From the NCBI RefSeq assembly GCF_017309385.1, contig NZ_JAFJMJ010000001.1:3782001-3846000 (forward strand): a stretch of 64,000 nucleotides of DNA, written 5' to 3'. Both the position numbers and the translations under genes were made by a program. Origin of the DNA: Amycolatopsis sp. 195334CR. GTDB taxonomy: Bacteria; Actinomycetota; Actinomycetes; Mycobacteriales; Pseudonocardiaceae. The notes under the pieces were generated by a model, which had not been told where the DNA came from, ran no database searches, and saw nothing but the letters and a program-made list of their open reading frames with translations. Each line of letters begins with the position of its first letter. Within the stretch, counting starts at the first letter, position 1. Positions 16,609-25,551 of this stretch are shown in pieces.

Positions 16609-17252
16609 CAGATCGTGCCCTCCAGTTCTTCACCCATGCGGACCTCGATGCGCAGCAGTTTCGCCACGATCAGCGAAGCGACCCCGGCGAACACGCACCA
16701 CCACGGGAAGTGCATCTGCAGCTCCTGCAGCCAAGCCGAGTACCGCGCGTTGAAGTCCTCGTCGATGCCCACGCTCACCTTGTGCAGCAACCGTTCCGCC
16801 AGTTCATAGGTGAAGTAGTACTGCACCGCCTCCGACGCCGGTCCCGCCACCAGGACGAACCAGCCGAAGATCCGCAACCGGCCTGGGGTGACCGGCGAGT
16901 GCAGACCCGGCCGGGCCGCGCCCCACAAGAACCAGCAGAGCAGCAACAACGCCACGAAGCTGAACAGCAGTCCGGGCACCGCGGTGGCCAGCGAAAGCAT
17001 CCGTTCGGTGCCGTCCGGCCCGTTGACCGGGCACACCCTGGCGGTGGCGACCGAAACCGAAGCCCCGTCGCCCGGTATCAGCGCGCCTCCGTCGAGCCAG
17101 TAGCCGACCGGTGCGCCCTCACCGGCTTCCACGCAGGCGCGCCCCGCTGCCTGCCGCAGCTCTCCGTAGTTGACCAGCAGGAACGCGCCCACGAAGAACG
17201 TGACGGCCAACGCGACGATGCGTTTGTCAGTGGTGTTGAGCAGCTTGGCCAT
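16608..17252 (-). CDS. DUF2975-type membrane protein
   Basis: 214 residues with four predicted transmembrane segments (about 12-30, 90-112, 125-145, 180-198) and an extracytoplasmic loop containing ACVEAGEGAPVGYWLDGG. Size, topology and the tightly coupled XRE gene match the DUF2975/YozG-type pairs found in many bacteria, whose function is unknown. The membrane protein may sequester or sense for the small DNA-binding protein; that is inference. Confidence 0.75.
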   Translation of the reverse strand: MAKLLNTTDKRIVALAVTFFVGAFLLVNYGELRQAAGRACVEAGEGAPVGYWLDGGALIPGDGASVSVATARVCPVNGPDGTERMLSLATAVPGLLFSFVALLLLCWFLWGAARPGLHSPVTPGRLRIFGWFVLVAGPASEAVQYYFTYELAERLLHKVSVGIDEDFNARYSAWLQELQMHFPWWCVFAGVASLIVAKLLRIEVRMGEELEGTI

Positions 17253-17273
17253 CGAGTCCCCCGACCCATCGTT

Positions 17274-17313
17274 TATCGATGCTATCGAAAGACGATAGCA
17301 TCGAATATCGATA
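17274..17313. promoter_or_regulatory. Composite palindrome upstream of the DUF2975/XRE operon
   Basis: Perfect 12-bp arms TCGATGCTATCG (17276-17287) and CGATAGCATCGA (17293-17304) flank a five-base centre. A further TATCGATA palindrome lies at 17306-17313, and TATCGAT at 17274-17280. So four or more (T)ATCGA(T) half-sites occur within 40 bases. The position, 22 bases upstream of the membrane-protein start, fits autoregulation by the XRE protein. The hairpin could also end the convergent kinase transcript that stops at 17316. Confidence 0.75.
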
Positions 17314-17315
17314 GG

Positions 17316-18734
17316 TCAAGCGACGTACCCCCTCTCTCGCAGCTCCGCCCGGAACCGCTGGTACGACGCGTCGAGCGCGTCCCGCTCCGCCGGATCCGGC
17401 GGAACCACCGTTTCCGGTGCCGGGATCCGTTCGCATGCTTCGGTGATGCCGCCGGACAGCAGCCCGCCCGCGGCGAGCAGCGCCGCGCCATATCCCGTCT
17501 CGGCATTCGGGGACACGGTGATGTCCAACCCGGTGACCGTCGCCCTGATTCGAGTCCACAGTGGACTCCGACTGCCGCCGCCCGCCGCGAACAACGGTCC
17601 GGCCACCGCGATGCCGAGTTCGGCGAGGTGTTCCAGCGCCAACCGTTCGACGAAGGCCACCCCTTCCAGCCGAGCGCGGTGCAGGTCGACCGCGTCAACC
17701 GGTTCACCCACCACGAAACCGCGTGCGTCCGATGTGGCGAACGGAAACCGCTCACCTTCGCGGCGCAGCGGATATGCGACCACTGTGGACGGACCGCGCC
17801 GTGCCGCGGCTTCATCCAACTCGGCCAACCCCGGTGTGCCGGAAACCGACTCACCGCCGGTGTTCGACGCTCCGCCCGGCAACCACCACCCGTCCGGGTG
17901 CCGGTGGCTGTACATCGCGCCCGACGGATCCGCGACGAGTTCCTCGGTGACGCCCTTGAGCACATACGTGGTGCCCAGAATCCCGACGAACTGTCCCGGC
18001 CGGACCGCCCCTGCCGCCAGCTGCCCAGCGCAGCCGTCGGTCATCCCGCTCACCACCGGGCAACCACGCGGCAACCCGGTGGCCGCGGCGGCTTCCGCGC
18101 TGACCACACCCAGCACGGTCGACGGCGCCACCACCTCGGGCAACCAGCTCTCCGGCACGCCCAAGCCGTCGAACACCTCGTGCGGCCACTGCCCAGCCAG
18201 TGGATCGAACCCGCTTTTCAAGGCGTGGGACCAATCCGTGGCTACCGGGGCGCCGGTCAGCCTGCCAGCGATCAGGTCGGGCGTGTGCTGAATCCCTTGT
18301 GCCTGCGAGAAGTTCTCGTGCAGCCAGGCGATCCGGCCGAGCGCCGCGGTCGGGGACACGCCCAGCCCCAGCGTTCGCCACCGCGCCTCGCCCAGCTCAG
18401 CGGCCTTGGCGTTGTGCTCGGCACCACGCCGGTCGTCGTACATCAGCGCCGGTCCGGCCGGCGCTCCCGCCCTGTCCACCGCGACGATCGTGCCCGAGGT
18501 CGCCGCAATGGCCACCGCGTCGACGGGCGTGCGCACCTGGCTGGTCACCGCGCGCAGCACCTGCTCGGCGGCGGGCCACCAGCTCGCCGCGTCCTGCTCG
18601 CTGCGCCCTGGCTGGTCCCGCCTGGGTTCGGGCAGCCGAACCGAAGCCGAGCCGAGCACGCTCCCGTCCGCGGCGACCGCGAGGGCACGAACCCCCGCCG
18701 TCGCCACGTCCAGGCCGATCGTCACTGCGCTCAC
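17316..18734 (-). CDS. FGGY-family carbohydrate kinase (ribulokinase/xylulokinase type)
   Basis: 472 residues from GTG 18734, overlapping the transporter stop by GTGA. Phosphate-binding motifs are IGLDVATAGVRALAVAADG at the N-terminus and GILGTTYVLKG in the middle, with LFAAGGGSRSPLWTRIRA in the C-terminal ATP domain. SGTIVAVDRAGAPAGPALMYDDRRG resembles D-ribulokinase-type members. It probably phosphorylates the keto-sugar brought in or made after the adjacent transporter. It belongs to the regulon marked by TGTTAAGTTAACA. Confidence 0.85.
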   Translation of the reverse strand: MSAVTIGLDVATAGVRALAVAADGSVLGSASVRLPEPRRDQPGRSEQDAASWWPAAEQVLRAVTSQVRTPVDAVAIAATSGTIVAVDRAGAPAGPALMYDDRRGAEHNAKAAELGEARWRTLGLGVSPTAALGRIAWLHENFSQAQGIQHTPDLIAGRLTGAPVATDWSHALKSGFDPLAGQWPHEVFDGLGVPESWLPEVVAPSTVLGVVSAEAAAATGLPRGCPVVSGMTDGCAGQLAAGAVRPGQFVGILGTTYVLKGVTEELVADPSGAMYSHRHPDGWWLPGGASNTGGESVSGTPGLAELDEAAARRGPSTVVAYPLRREGERFPFATSDARGFVVGEPVDAVDLHRARLEGVAFVERLALEHLAELGIAVAGPLFAAGGGSRSPLWTRIRATVTGLDITVSPNAETGYGAALLAAGGLLSGGITEACERIPAPETVVPPDPAERDALDASYQRFRAELRERGYVA

Positions 18735-20071
18735 GCGGTGCTGACCTTCCCTCCCACGTCCTGCAGGCTCGCGTCCTGCTCGATCGCTCGTTCCGTCTCC
18801 TCCGGCAGTTTCAGGAAGCGCACGAGTACCGCGGCCACCACGTACAGCGCAGCGAAGATGATCACCACGCCGGCCGCCCCCACCGGACCGAGGAACAGGC
18901 TCACGATCGCCGGGCCGACAAAGGCCGCCGCGCCCGCGCCGAAGTTCAGCAGTGCCATCGCGCCGCCCTTGTTCTCCGGGGACAGCGAAGGCAGCAGCGC
19001 CGAGATCGGCACGAACCCGGCCAGTGTGGCGCCGTAGAGCGCACCCACCAGCAACGCCACCCAGTAGTAGTCCGCGCCCAGCGCGAGCGGCACGAAGTAG
19101 AGCAACAGGATGGAGATCGCACAGCCGATCGCGCCGAACCAGAAGATCGTGGTCCGCCAGCCGATCTTGTCGCTGAGCACACCGAAGATCAGGTTGAAGA
19201 AGATGTTCGTGCCGTAGATGACCGAGACCAGCAGCAGCCACCGGCTCTCGCCGAAGCCGATCTGGCTGATGAAGATGGTCGGGAAGAACACCAGCATGCC
19301 GAACTCCGGCGCGGTGTTGATCACGCGGACGATCATGCCGATGCCGATCCGCGGTTTGCGCCAGGCGATGGACAGGCTGGACACCATGCTCTGCACCGGC
19401 TTCACCTCGGGCGGAGCGAGTCGTTGATAACCGGTGCGCTCACGCACCCCGAGCAGGCAGACCAGCCCGCCGAGCCCGAGGATCGCCACCGACAGCCACA
19501 GCGTGCCGGTCTGCCCCATGATCGGGTTGGTGAAGCTGGCCACCAGCGAGCCGAGCGTGGGCAGGCCGCCGGTGAAGGCGAAGTAGAACCAGCCGACCGC
19601 CGCGCCGAGCCGCGCCACCGGGGCCACCGCGGTGATCCACACCAGGAAACCGAAGGCGAACATCGGATAGCCGAACCCGCGCAGCCCGTAGAAGATCAGC
19701 ATCAGCGGGTAGTTCTCGCCGGAGACCGCGACGGCCAGGAACAACGCGTCGAACACCAGCCAGATCGCCAGGCCGGCGAGCATCACCCGGCGCGGGCCCC
19801 ATAGCTCGGACAGCGCACCCGACAGCCAGGACGCCAGCATCACCGCGACGCCGTACACGGTGATCACGTAGGACGCCCTGATCTCCGTGCCCGCCCCGTT
19901 CTCGGCCATGTACGGCGCGATGAACCCGGCCTCGACCCCGTCGCCGATCATGAACAGCAGCAGGCCGACGTAACCGAGGAACAGCGGGGCGGGCAGCCCC
20001 CACTTGGTCAGCAGCCGGTGGAACGAGCCCGGTTCGTCCGGGGACAACCGCGTTGTTGCCGTCGATGTCAT
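18731..20071 (-). CDS. MFS sugar/polyol transporter (RbtT/DalT/CsbX type)
   Basis: 446 residues from ATG 20071, chosen because GGAGG lies five bases upstream; an in-frame ATG four codons earlier overlaps that site. Twelve hydrophobic segments are visible. GDGVEAGFIAPYM near residue 50 and WLSGALSELWGPRRVMLAG match the RbtT/DalT/CsbX group, which imports ribitol, D-arabinitol or related polyols and ketoses by proton symport. It is first in an operon with the FGGY kinase, and its promoter carries the 13-bp operator at 20111. Confidence 0.83.
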   Translation of the reverse strand: MTSTATTRLSPDEPGSFHRLLTKWGLPAPLFLGYVGLLLFMIGDGVEAGFIAPYMAENGAGTEIRASYVITVYGVAVMLASWLSGALSELWGPRRVMLAGLAIWLVFDALFLAVAVSGENYPLMLIFYGLRGFGYPMFAFGFLVWITAVAPVARLGAAVGWFYFAFTGGLPTLGSLVASFTNPIMGQTGTLWLSVAILGLGGLVCLLGVRERTGYQRLAPPEVKPVQSMVSSLSIAWRKPRIGIGMIVRVINTAPEFGMLVFFPTIFISQIGFGESRWLLLVSVIYGTNIFFNLIFGVLSDKIGWRTTIFWFGAIGCAISILLLYFVPLALGADYYWVALLVGALYGATLAGFVPISALLPSLSPENKGGAMALLNFGAGAAAFVGPAIVSLFLGPVGAAGVVIIFAALYVVAAVLVRFLKLPEETERAIEQDASLQDVGGKVSTA

Positions 20072-20110
20072 GAACGCCTCCATGATGTGTTACCGGCATA
20101 TCATGGAGCC

Positions 20111-20123
20111 TGTTAAGTTAACA
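20111..20123. promoter_or_regulatory. DeoR operator copy 1 (TGTTAAGTTAACA)
   Basis: A 13-bp palindrome, 40 bases upstream of the transporter start, identical to the site at 21618-21630. Two exact copies of a 13-mer within 1.5 kb, each in front of sugar-catabolic genes, point to the DeoR protein encoded between them. Confidence 0.8.
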
Positions 20124-20161
20124 CGCAAGATGTTAGGCGGAACTTTCTTCGTTCGCCCAGC

Positions 20162-20950
20162 TCAGCCCTCGGACCAGGCGGCCCGTTCGGCGGCGGTGTG
20201 GCCGCTGACCTCCGCGAGCACCTCGACCGGGGTCGCCGGACCCAGCACGACCAGGTCGAACTCGCGCACCGGGGCCAGCCGGTGCAGCGCCGTCTTCGGC
20301 ATCTTGGTGCTGTCCATCAGCAGCACCTTCTTCCTAGCGCTGGCCAGCATCGCGCGCTTGACCATGACGATCTCCGGCTCCTGGTGGTAGGTCAGCTCGG
20401 TGGTCATCGCCGAGGTGGACACGATCGCCATGTCCACGGTGAGCCGTTCGATCGCCTCCAGGCAGGCCATGCCGAGGAACGAGTCGTGCGTGCTGGAGTA
20501 GTCGCCGCCGATGCCGATCAGGCGCACGTCGTCGACCTTCTTCAGCTCGTCGATGGCACGCAGGTAGTTGGTCGCCACGGTCAGCGGGGTGACCTCCGAA
20601 AGCAGTCCGATCAGCGCGAGCGCCGAGGTCGAGTCGTCCAGCAGCAGCGACATCCCCGGTTCGAGGTGGCTGGCCAGGTGCGCGGCCATCGAGGACTTCT
20701 CCCCGGTGTTCGCGTTGAGCCGGTACTCCGCGTTGCTTTCGAACACCGAGGACGGCAGCGCCGACACCCCGCCGCGGTACTTGCGCAGCAGTCCGCGCCT
20801 GGCCAGTTCGTCGACGTCGCGGTGCACGGTCATGTGGCTGACCCCGGTCAGCTCCACCAGGTCGGCCTGGGTCGCCGAACCGTGCTCCAGTACGTAGTCC
20901 GCGATCATGGCCTGCCGCGCGCTGCGCGAACGCGGGTGGTCGTTGCTCAT
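20162..20950 (-). CDS. DeoR/GlpR-family sugar-operon repressor
   Basis: 262 residues. The N-terminal DeoR helix-turn-helix (RQAMIADYVLEHGSATQADLVELTGVSHMTVHRDVDELARRGLLRKYRGGV) is followed by the sugar-phosphate-binding domain with LLDDSTSALALI and LIGIGGDY. Members sense phosphorylated intermediates and repress catabolic operons. The ATG overlaps the stop of the phosphatase gene. It lies between the two TGTTAAGTTAACA sites, and by inference it binds both. Confidence 0.9.
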   Translation of the reverse strand: MSNDHPRSRSARQAMIADYVLEHGSATQADLVELTGVSHMTVHRDVDELARRGLLRKYRGGVSALPSSVFESNAEYRLNANTGEKSSMAAHLASHLEPGMSLLLDDSTSALALIGLLSEVTPLTVATNYLRAIDELKKVDDVRLIGIGGDYSSTHDSFLGMACLEAIERLTVDMAIVSTSAMTTELTYHQEPEIVMVKRAMLASARKKVLLMDSTKMPKTALHRLAPVREFDLVVLGPATPVEVLAEVSGHTAAERAAWSEG

Positions 20951-21576
20951 TGTTCGATTATCACGTGCGGTGGGATGGAGTTGAGGCTCAGCAGGCCGGT
21001 CCGCGTGCCGTCGATGTCGACCTCCGACGGCGAGGCGTTGGCGAGCAGCGGCAACACCGTGCGGTAGGTGTGCAGCGGGATGCCCAGCAGTTCGCACAGG
21101 GCCAGGCGCAGCAGCGTGTTGTGCGCGACGACCAGCACCGGACCGGTTTCCGCGGCGGCGATCTCCCGCAGCGCGGCGGCGCCCCTGGCGGCTGCTTCGG
21201 CCGGCGGTTCCGCACCGGGGAAGGCGCCGGTCACCGGGTTCGCCAGGAACCGTTCGACCACCTCGGGATCGGTTTCGGCCAGTTCGGCCCTGGTCCGGCC
21301 CTCGCCGACGCCGAAGTGGGTCTCACGCAGGTCTTCGACGATCCGCGGCCGCAGGCCCAGCGCGCGGGCGGCGGGTTCGGCGGTGCGTCGCGCCCTGTCC
21401 TGGGGTGAGCAGTACAGCGCGACCGGCGGGTCCTGGCGGGCGGTGACGACCGTGGCCAGCCGTTCCGCCTGCGCGAGCCCCTCCTCGGTGAGATCGACCT
21501 CGCTCGAACCGGCGTAGCGGTTCTCGGCGTGCCAGACGGTCTGGCCGTGCCGGGTCAGCAGCAGGCGGGTGCCCAT
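20947..21576 (-). CDS. Histidine phosphatase (phosphoglycerate-mutase-like)
   Basis: 209 residues. The catalytic LLTRHGQTVWHAENRYAG contains the phospho-acceptor His, followed by CSPQDRARRTAEP, the acid in LRETHFGVGEG, and the second His in VVAHNTLLRLALCELLG. Such enzymes dephosphorylate sugar phosphates or small phosphate esters. GGAGGAG directly precedes ATG 21576. It is first in an operon with the DeoR gene and divergent from the catabolic operon, suggesting it drains or balances a phosphorylated intermediate. Confidence 0.88.
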   Translation of the reverse strand: MGTRLLLTRHGQTVWHAENRYAGSSEVDLTEEGLAQAERLATVVTARQDPPVALYCSPQDRARRTAEPAARALGLRPRIVEDLRETHFGVGEGRTRAELAETDPEVVERFLANPVTGAFPGAEPPAEAAARGAAALREIAAAETGPVLVVAHNTLLRLALCELLGIPLHTYRTVLPLLANASPSEVDIDGTRTGLLSLNSIPPHVIIEQ

Positions 21577-21617
21577 GGCTCCTCCGAACTCGTTGATGAC
21601 ATATCTCAATCCGGATG

Positions 21618-21630
21618 TTAAGTTAACATC
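21618..21630. promoter_or_regulatory. DeoR operator copy 2 (TGTTAAGTTAACA)
   Basis: Identical to the site at 20111-20123. It lies in the 77-base gap between the divergent starts at 21576 and 21654, so it can control both the phosphatase-deoR operon and the six-gene catabolic operon. Confidence 0.82.
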
Positions 21631-21653
21631 GACGATGTGAAAGGGGATCCCGC

Positions 21654-22337
21654 ATGGCGCTCGCCGCGGTCGTGTTCGACCTGGACGGAGTCCTGGTCGA
21701 GAGTGAACACCTCTGGGAGGAGAACTGGGTGGCCTACGCCGCCCGGCAGGGGGTCGAGTGGACTGCCGAGGACACCTCGACGGTGCAGGGCATGAGCGCG
21801 CCCGAATGGGCGGCCTACCTGGCCGAGCGCAGTGGCACCGCCGAATCGGTCGAGCAGGTGGAACAGGCAGTGGTGGACGGCATGATCGCCGCGATCGAGG
21901 GCGGGGAGGCACCGCTCTTGCCGGGTGCGGGCGAGATGGTCCGCGAGGTGAGCGCGAGGGTGCCGGTGGCGCTGGCTTCCTCGGCCGCGCGCCGGGTGAT
22001 CGACGCGGTGCTGGACACGCACGGCCTCACCGGTGAGTTCACCGCCACGGTCAGCAGCGCGGAGGTGCCCAAGGGCAAGCCCAGCCCGGACGTCTATCTC
22101 GAGGCGGCTGCCCGCCTCGGCCGGTCCGGCTCGGAATGCCTGGGCGTGGAGGATTCCAGCAACGGCATCCGCGCGGCCGCCGCGGCCGGGTTGACCGTGA
22201 TCGCGCTGCCGAACCCGACCTATCCGCCGAAGCCGGACGCGCTGGAGCTGGCCAGCGCGGTGGCTGAGGACAACCACGACGTGCGGCGCAAGCTGCTCGC
22301 CTACCTCTCCGGTGAGCTGGTGGGGGAGCGGTCATGA
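21654..22337 (+). CDS. HAD-superfamily sugar phosphatase/phosphoglucomutase-like
   Basis: 227 residues. HAD motif I is FDLDGVLVESEHLWEENW (nucleophile Asp), motif II ALASSAARR, motif III KGKPSPDVYLEAA, and motif IV GVEDSSNGIRAA. The cap is the small helical type of beta-phosphoglucomutases and 2-deoxysugar phosphatases. It is first in the plus-strand catabolic operon; AAGGGGA lies just upstream of the ATG. It probably acts on a sugar or polyol phosphate of the same pathway. Confidence 0.86.
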   Translation: MALAAVVFDLDGVLVESEHLWEENWVAYAARQGVEWTAEDTSTVQGMSAPEWAAYLAERSGTAESVEQVEQAVVDGMIAAIEGGEAPLLPGAGEMVREVSARVPVALASSAARRVIDAVLDTHGLTGEFTATVSSAEVPKGKPSPDVYLEAAARLGRSGSECLGVEDSSNGIRAAAAAGLTVIALPNPTYPPKPDALELASAVAEDNHDVRRKLLAYLSGELVGERS

Positions 22338-24025
22338 CCACGCTGGGCACGGCGAGCACCTTCAAGCGCGACTGGGTGGACGGTTTTGTCACCGCCTACG
22401 GCCGGACCGTGCGCAAGGTGCCCGGTGCCTACGGAGTGGTTGGCAGGCAGGTGCCGCGGCCGGGCAAGGTGGCCGTGGTCATCGGCGGTGGCTGCGGGCA
22501 CTACCCGGCCTTCGCCGGGCTGGTCGGTCCCGGCCTCGCCGACGGCGCGGTGATCGGTGACGTGTTCACCAGCCCCAGCGCCGAGCAGGTGTACCGCACC
22601 GCGCGGGCGGCCGACGGTGGCGCCGGTGTGCTCTTCGGTTACGGCAACTACCAGGGCGATGTGCTGCACTTCGGGCTCGCCGCGCGGCGGCTGGCGGCGG
22701 AGGGCATCGACAGTCGCACCATCCTGGTCACCGACGATATCGCCAGTGGCTCGGCCGACGACGTGGACCGCAGGCGGGGGGTGGCGGGCGACTTCCTGGT
22801 GTTCAAGATCGCTGGAGCGGCCGCCGAACGCGGGGACGACCTGGCCGGGGTGCACGCGGCGGCGGTGAAGGCGAACGCCGCCACGCGGACCTTCGGCGTG
22901 GCCTTTGGTGGCTGCACGCTGCCTGGTGCCGCCGAGCCGCTGTTCACCGTGGACGAGCAGAAAATGGAGCTGGGCCTCGGCATCCACGGTGAGCCGGGGG
23001 TGCGCACGGTGGGCAGGCTGAGCGCGCGGGACCTGGCCGACGAGCTGGTTTCCGGGCTGCTGCCGGAGCTGCCGTCGGGCAAGCGGGTGGTCGCTCTGCT
23101 CAACGGGCTGGGCCGTACCAAGTACGAGGAGATGTTCGTCGCCTACACCCGGGTGCACGAGCGGCTCGCCGAAGCCGGGCTCGAGGTGGTGGACACTCAG
23201 GTGGGCGAGTTCGTCACCTCGCTGGATATGGCCGGGGTCTCGCTATCGCTGATGGTGCTCGACGAGGAACTGGCCGAGCTGTACGCCGCGCCGTGCGACA
23301 CACCGGGTTACCGGAGCACGGGTGCCGAACTGGCCACGGTGCCTCTGGAGTCCACAGTGGACGCCACGTTGGCGCGGCCGGAGGGCGCCGCGGGCGATCG
23401 GTTGGTCGACCGCGTGCTCACCGCCGCGCTCGACGCGATCGAGGGAGCGGAGGACGAACTCGGTCGGCTCGACGCGGTCGCCGCGGACGGGGATCACGGG
23501 CTGGGCATGACCCGGGGCATGCGGGCAGCGGTGGCCGCCGCGCGTTCGCCAGAAGCCGGGGAAACCGTGTCCGGGGGCCTGCTTGTGGCAGGCACCGCCT
23601 TCGCCGACGCGGCGGGTGGTGCTTCCGGAGCGCTCTACGGTGTGCTGCTCGCCGAAACCGGCGCCGGGCTGCGGGGCGAGGTCACCGGCGAGACTCTCGC
23701 GGATGCGGTGGACAACGCGGTGCGTGCGTTCGTCGAACTGGGCAAGGCCGAGCCTGGCGACAAGACCATGCTGGACGCGATCCTGCCGTTCGCCGAGACG
23801 CTCCGGGCGCGAGCCGGGGATGGCGCGGTGACGGCGTGGGCCGCCGCCGCCGAGCGGGCCACCGAAGCCGCGCGGGCGACCGCGGACCTGGTGCCCGCCA
23901 AGGGCAGGGCGGCCCGGCTCGCCGAGCGCAGCAAGGGGCACGCGGATCCGGGCGCGACCTCGTTCGCGCTGCTCGTGACGGCCGTCGGCGAGGCGCTGTC
24001 GGCCGGGAAGGTGGTAGGAGTATGA
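22334..24025 (+). CDS. Single-chain dihydroxyacetone/ketotetrose kinase (DhaK-DhaL fusion)
   Basis: 563 residues starting at ATGA overlap. The N-terminal DhaK domain (about 1-340) has VVIGGGCGHYPAFAG and GLGIHGEPG, with H218 expected to bind the substrate carbonyl covalently. The C-terminal DhaL domain (about 370-563) has the ATP/Mg motif VAADGDHGLGMTRG. Relatives include ATP-dependent dihydroxyacetone kinases and the erythrulose kinases of actinobacterial tetritol catabolism. Pairing with RpiB and a DeoR repressor favours a ketotetrose or ketopentose over plain dihydroxyacetone; that is inference. Confidence 0.88.
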   Translation: MTTLGTASTFKRDWVDGFVTAYGRTVRKVPGAYGVVGRQVPRPGKVAVVIGGGCGHYPAFAGLVGPGLADGAVIGDVFTSPSAEQVYRTARAADGGAGVLFGYGNYQGDVLHFGLAARRLAAEGIDSRTILVTDDIASGSADDVDRRRGVAGDFLVFKIAGAAAERGDDLAGVHAAAVKANAATRTFGVAFGGCTLPGAAEPLFTVDEQKMELGLGIHGEPGVRTVGRLSARDLADELVSGLLPELPSGKRVVALLNGLGRTKYEEMFVAYTRVHERLAEAGLEVVDTQVGEFVTSLDMAGVSLSLMVLDEELAELYAAPCDTPGYRSTGAELATVPLESTVDATLARPEGAAGDRLVDRVLTAALDAIEGAEDELGRLDAVAADGDHGLGMTRGMRAAVAAARSPEAGETVSGGLLVAGTAFADAAGGASGALYGVLLAETGAGLRGEVTGETLADAVDNAVRAFVELGKAEPGDKTMLDAILPFAETLRARAGDGAVTAWAAAAERATEAARATADLVPAKGRAARLAERSKGHADPGATSFALLVTAVGEALSAGKVVGV

Positions 24026-24483
24026 GGATCGTGGTCGCCGCCGACAACGCGGGCGCGGAGCTGAAGAACCAGCTGCGTGATCTGTTGCGGGCCGACGGGC
24101 GGGTGGCCGAGGTGACCGACCTCGGTGTGCCGGACGCCGCCGACGAGCGGCCGTACCCGGAACTCGGACTGGCCGCCGCCGAGGTGGTGGCCCGGGGTGA
24201 GGCCGATCGCGGGGTGCTGGTGTGCGGGACCGGGATCGGCGTGGCTATTTCCGCGAACAAGGTGCCGGGGGTGCGGGCCACCGTGGTGCACGACTCCTAC
24301 TCCGCCGAGCGCTCGGTGAAGTCGAACGACTGCCAGATCATCACCTTCGGCGCCCGGGTGATCGGGCCGGAGCTGGCGAAGAAGATCGTCGGTGAGTGGC
24401 TGGACTACCGCTTCGACCCGGAGTCGGCCAGCGCCGGCAAGGTCGCCCGCATCACCGCTTATGAGCAGGCCCATTCGTCCTGA
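24022..24483 (+). CDS. RpiB/LacAB-family sugar-phosphate isomerase
   Basis: 153 residues from ATG 24022, which overlaps the kinase stop. The active-site Cys is C68 in GVLVCGTGIGVAISANK, and the phosphate-binding tail is NDCQIITFGARVIG. RpiB proteins interconvert aldose and ketose phosphates (ribose-5-P, erythrulose-4-P, allose-6-P). Directly after a DhaK-type kinase it should isomerise that kinase's product. Confidence 0.92.
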   Translation: MRIVVAADNAGAELKNQLRDLLRADGRVAEVTDLGVPDAADERPYPELGLAAAEVVARGEADRGVLVCGTGIGVAISANKVPGVRATVVHDSYSAERSVKSNDCQIITFGARVIGPELAKKIVGEWLDYRFDPESASAGKVARITAYEQAHSS

Positions 24484-24514
24484 CGGACAATCCCGGTTCA
24501 AGGAGGAACCACAA

Positions 24515-25546
24515 GTGCGCATTCTCGCCGCAGGAGACGAGTTCGTCGGCACCGATCTGCTCAAGCACGCGGTGCGCGCCGAGCTGGGCACCGAGCCCGC
24601 GTTCAGCGAGCTGTCGCTGCCCTGGCCGGTGGTGCCGTTCGGCCCGGTGGGCGGGGTGAACGAAGCCAGTGGCACCGAGGAGCAGGTGATCGAGGCGCTG
24701 GCCGGTGCCGAGGTCGCGGTCACCCAGATGGCGCCGTTCACCAAGGCGGTGTTCGCCGCCGCGCCGGAGTTGAAGCTGGTGTCGGTGAGCCGGGGCGGTC
24801 CGGTGAACGTGGACTTGGCCGCGGCCACCGAAGCCGGGGTCGCGGTCACCTACGCGCCCGGCCGCAACGCCGGTGCCGCCGCGGAATTCGCCGTCGGCAT
24901 GATCCTGGCGGCGATGCGCCGGCTGGCCACCTCCTCGGCCGAACTGCTGGCGGGGAACTGGCGCGGGGACTACTACGCCTACGACAGGACCGGGATCGAG
25001 CTGGACGGCAGCACGGTCGGGCTGGTCGGGTACGGCGCGATCGGCTCACGGGTGACCAAGGTGCTGGTGGCCTTCGGGGCCCGGGTGCTGGTGTCCGACC
25101 CGTATGCCGATCCGGCGGCGATCAAGGCCGACGGTGCGGTACCCACCGACCTGGACGAACTGCTGCGGGCCAGCCAGGTGGTCAGCCTGCATGCCCGGCT
25201 CACCGAAGAGACACACCACCTGATCGACGCGGAGAAGCTGGCTCTGCTGCCGCACGGCGCGGTGCTGATCAACACCGCGCGTGGCGGCCTGCTGGACTAC
25301 GCGCCGCTGCCGGAGTTGCTGCGCTCCGGGAAGCTGGGCGCACTGGGGCTGGACGTGTACGACGTGGAGCCGCCACCCGCGGACTGGGCGTTGCGAGACG
25401 CGCCGAACGTTATCGCCACCCCGCACCTGGCTGGAGCGAGCAGGCAGACCGCTGAGCGCGCGGCCCAGATCGTGGCGGCCGAGGTCGGCCGGTACGTGCG
25501 TGGTGAAAGCCTGGCGCACGTGGCCAACCCCGAAGTGCTTGGTTGA
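24515..25546 (+). CDS. D-isomer-specific 2-hydroxyacid dehydrogenase
   Basis: 343 residues from GTG 24515, preceded by AAGGAGG. The Rossmann motif VGLVGYGAIGSRV, the substrate Arg in INTARGGLLDYAPL, and the acid-base His in VIATPHLAG are all present. The family reduces or oxidises 2-keto/2-hydroxy acids such as hydroxypyruvate or glyoxylate. In this operon it may handle an acid-sugar branch or reduce a C2-C4 keto acid from the aldolase. Confidence 0.88.
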   Translation: MRILAAGDEFVGTDLLKHAVRAELGTEPAFSELSLPWPVVPFGPVGGVNEASGTEEQVIEALAGAEVAVTQMAPFTKAVFAAAPELKLVSVSRGGPVNVDLAAATEAGVAVTYAPGRNAGAAAEFAVGMILAAMRRLATSSAELLAGNWRGDYYAYDRTGIELDGSTVGLVGYGAIGSRVTKVLVAFGARVLVSDPYADPAAIKADGAVPTDLDELLRASQVVSLHARLTEETHHLIDAEKLALLPHGAVLINTARGGLLDYAPLPELLRSGKLGALGLDVYDVEPPPADWALRDAPNVIATPHLAGASRQTAERAAQIVAAEVGRYVRGESLAHVANPEVLG

Positions 25547-25551
25547 AGCCA

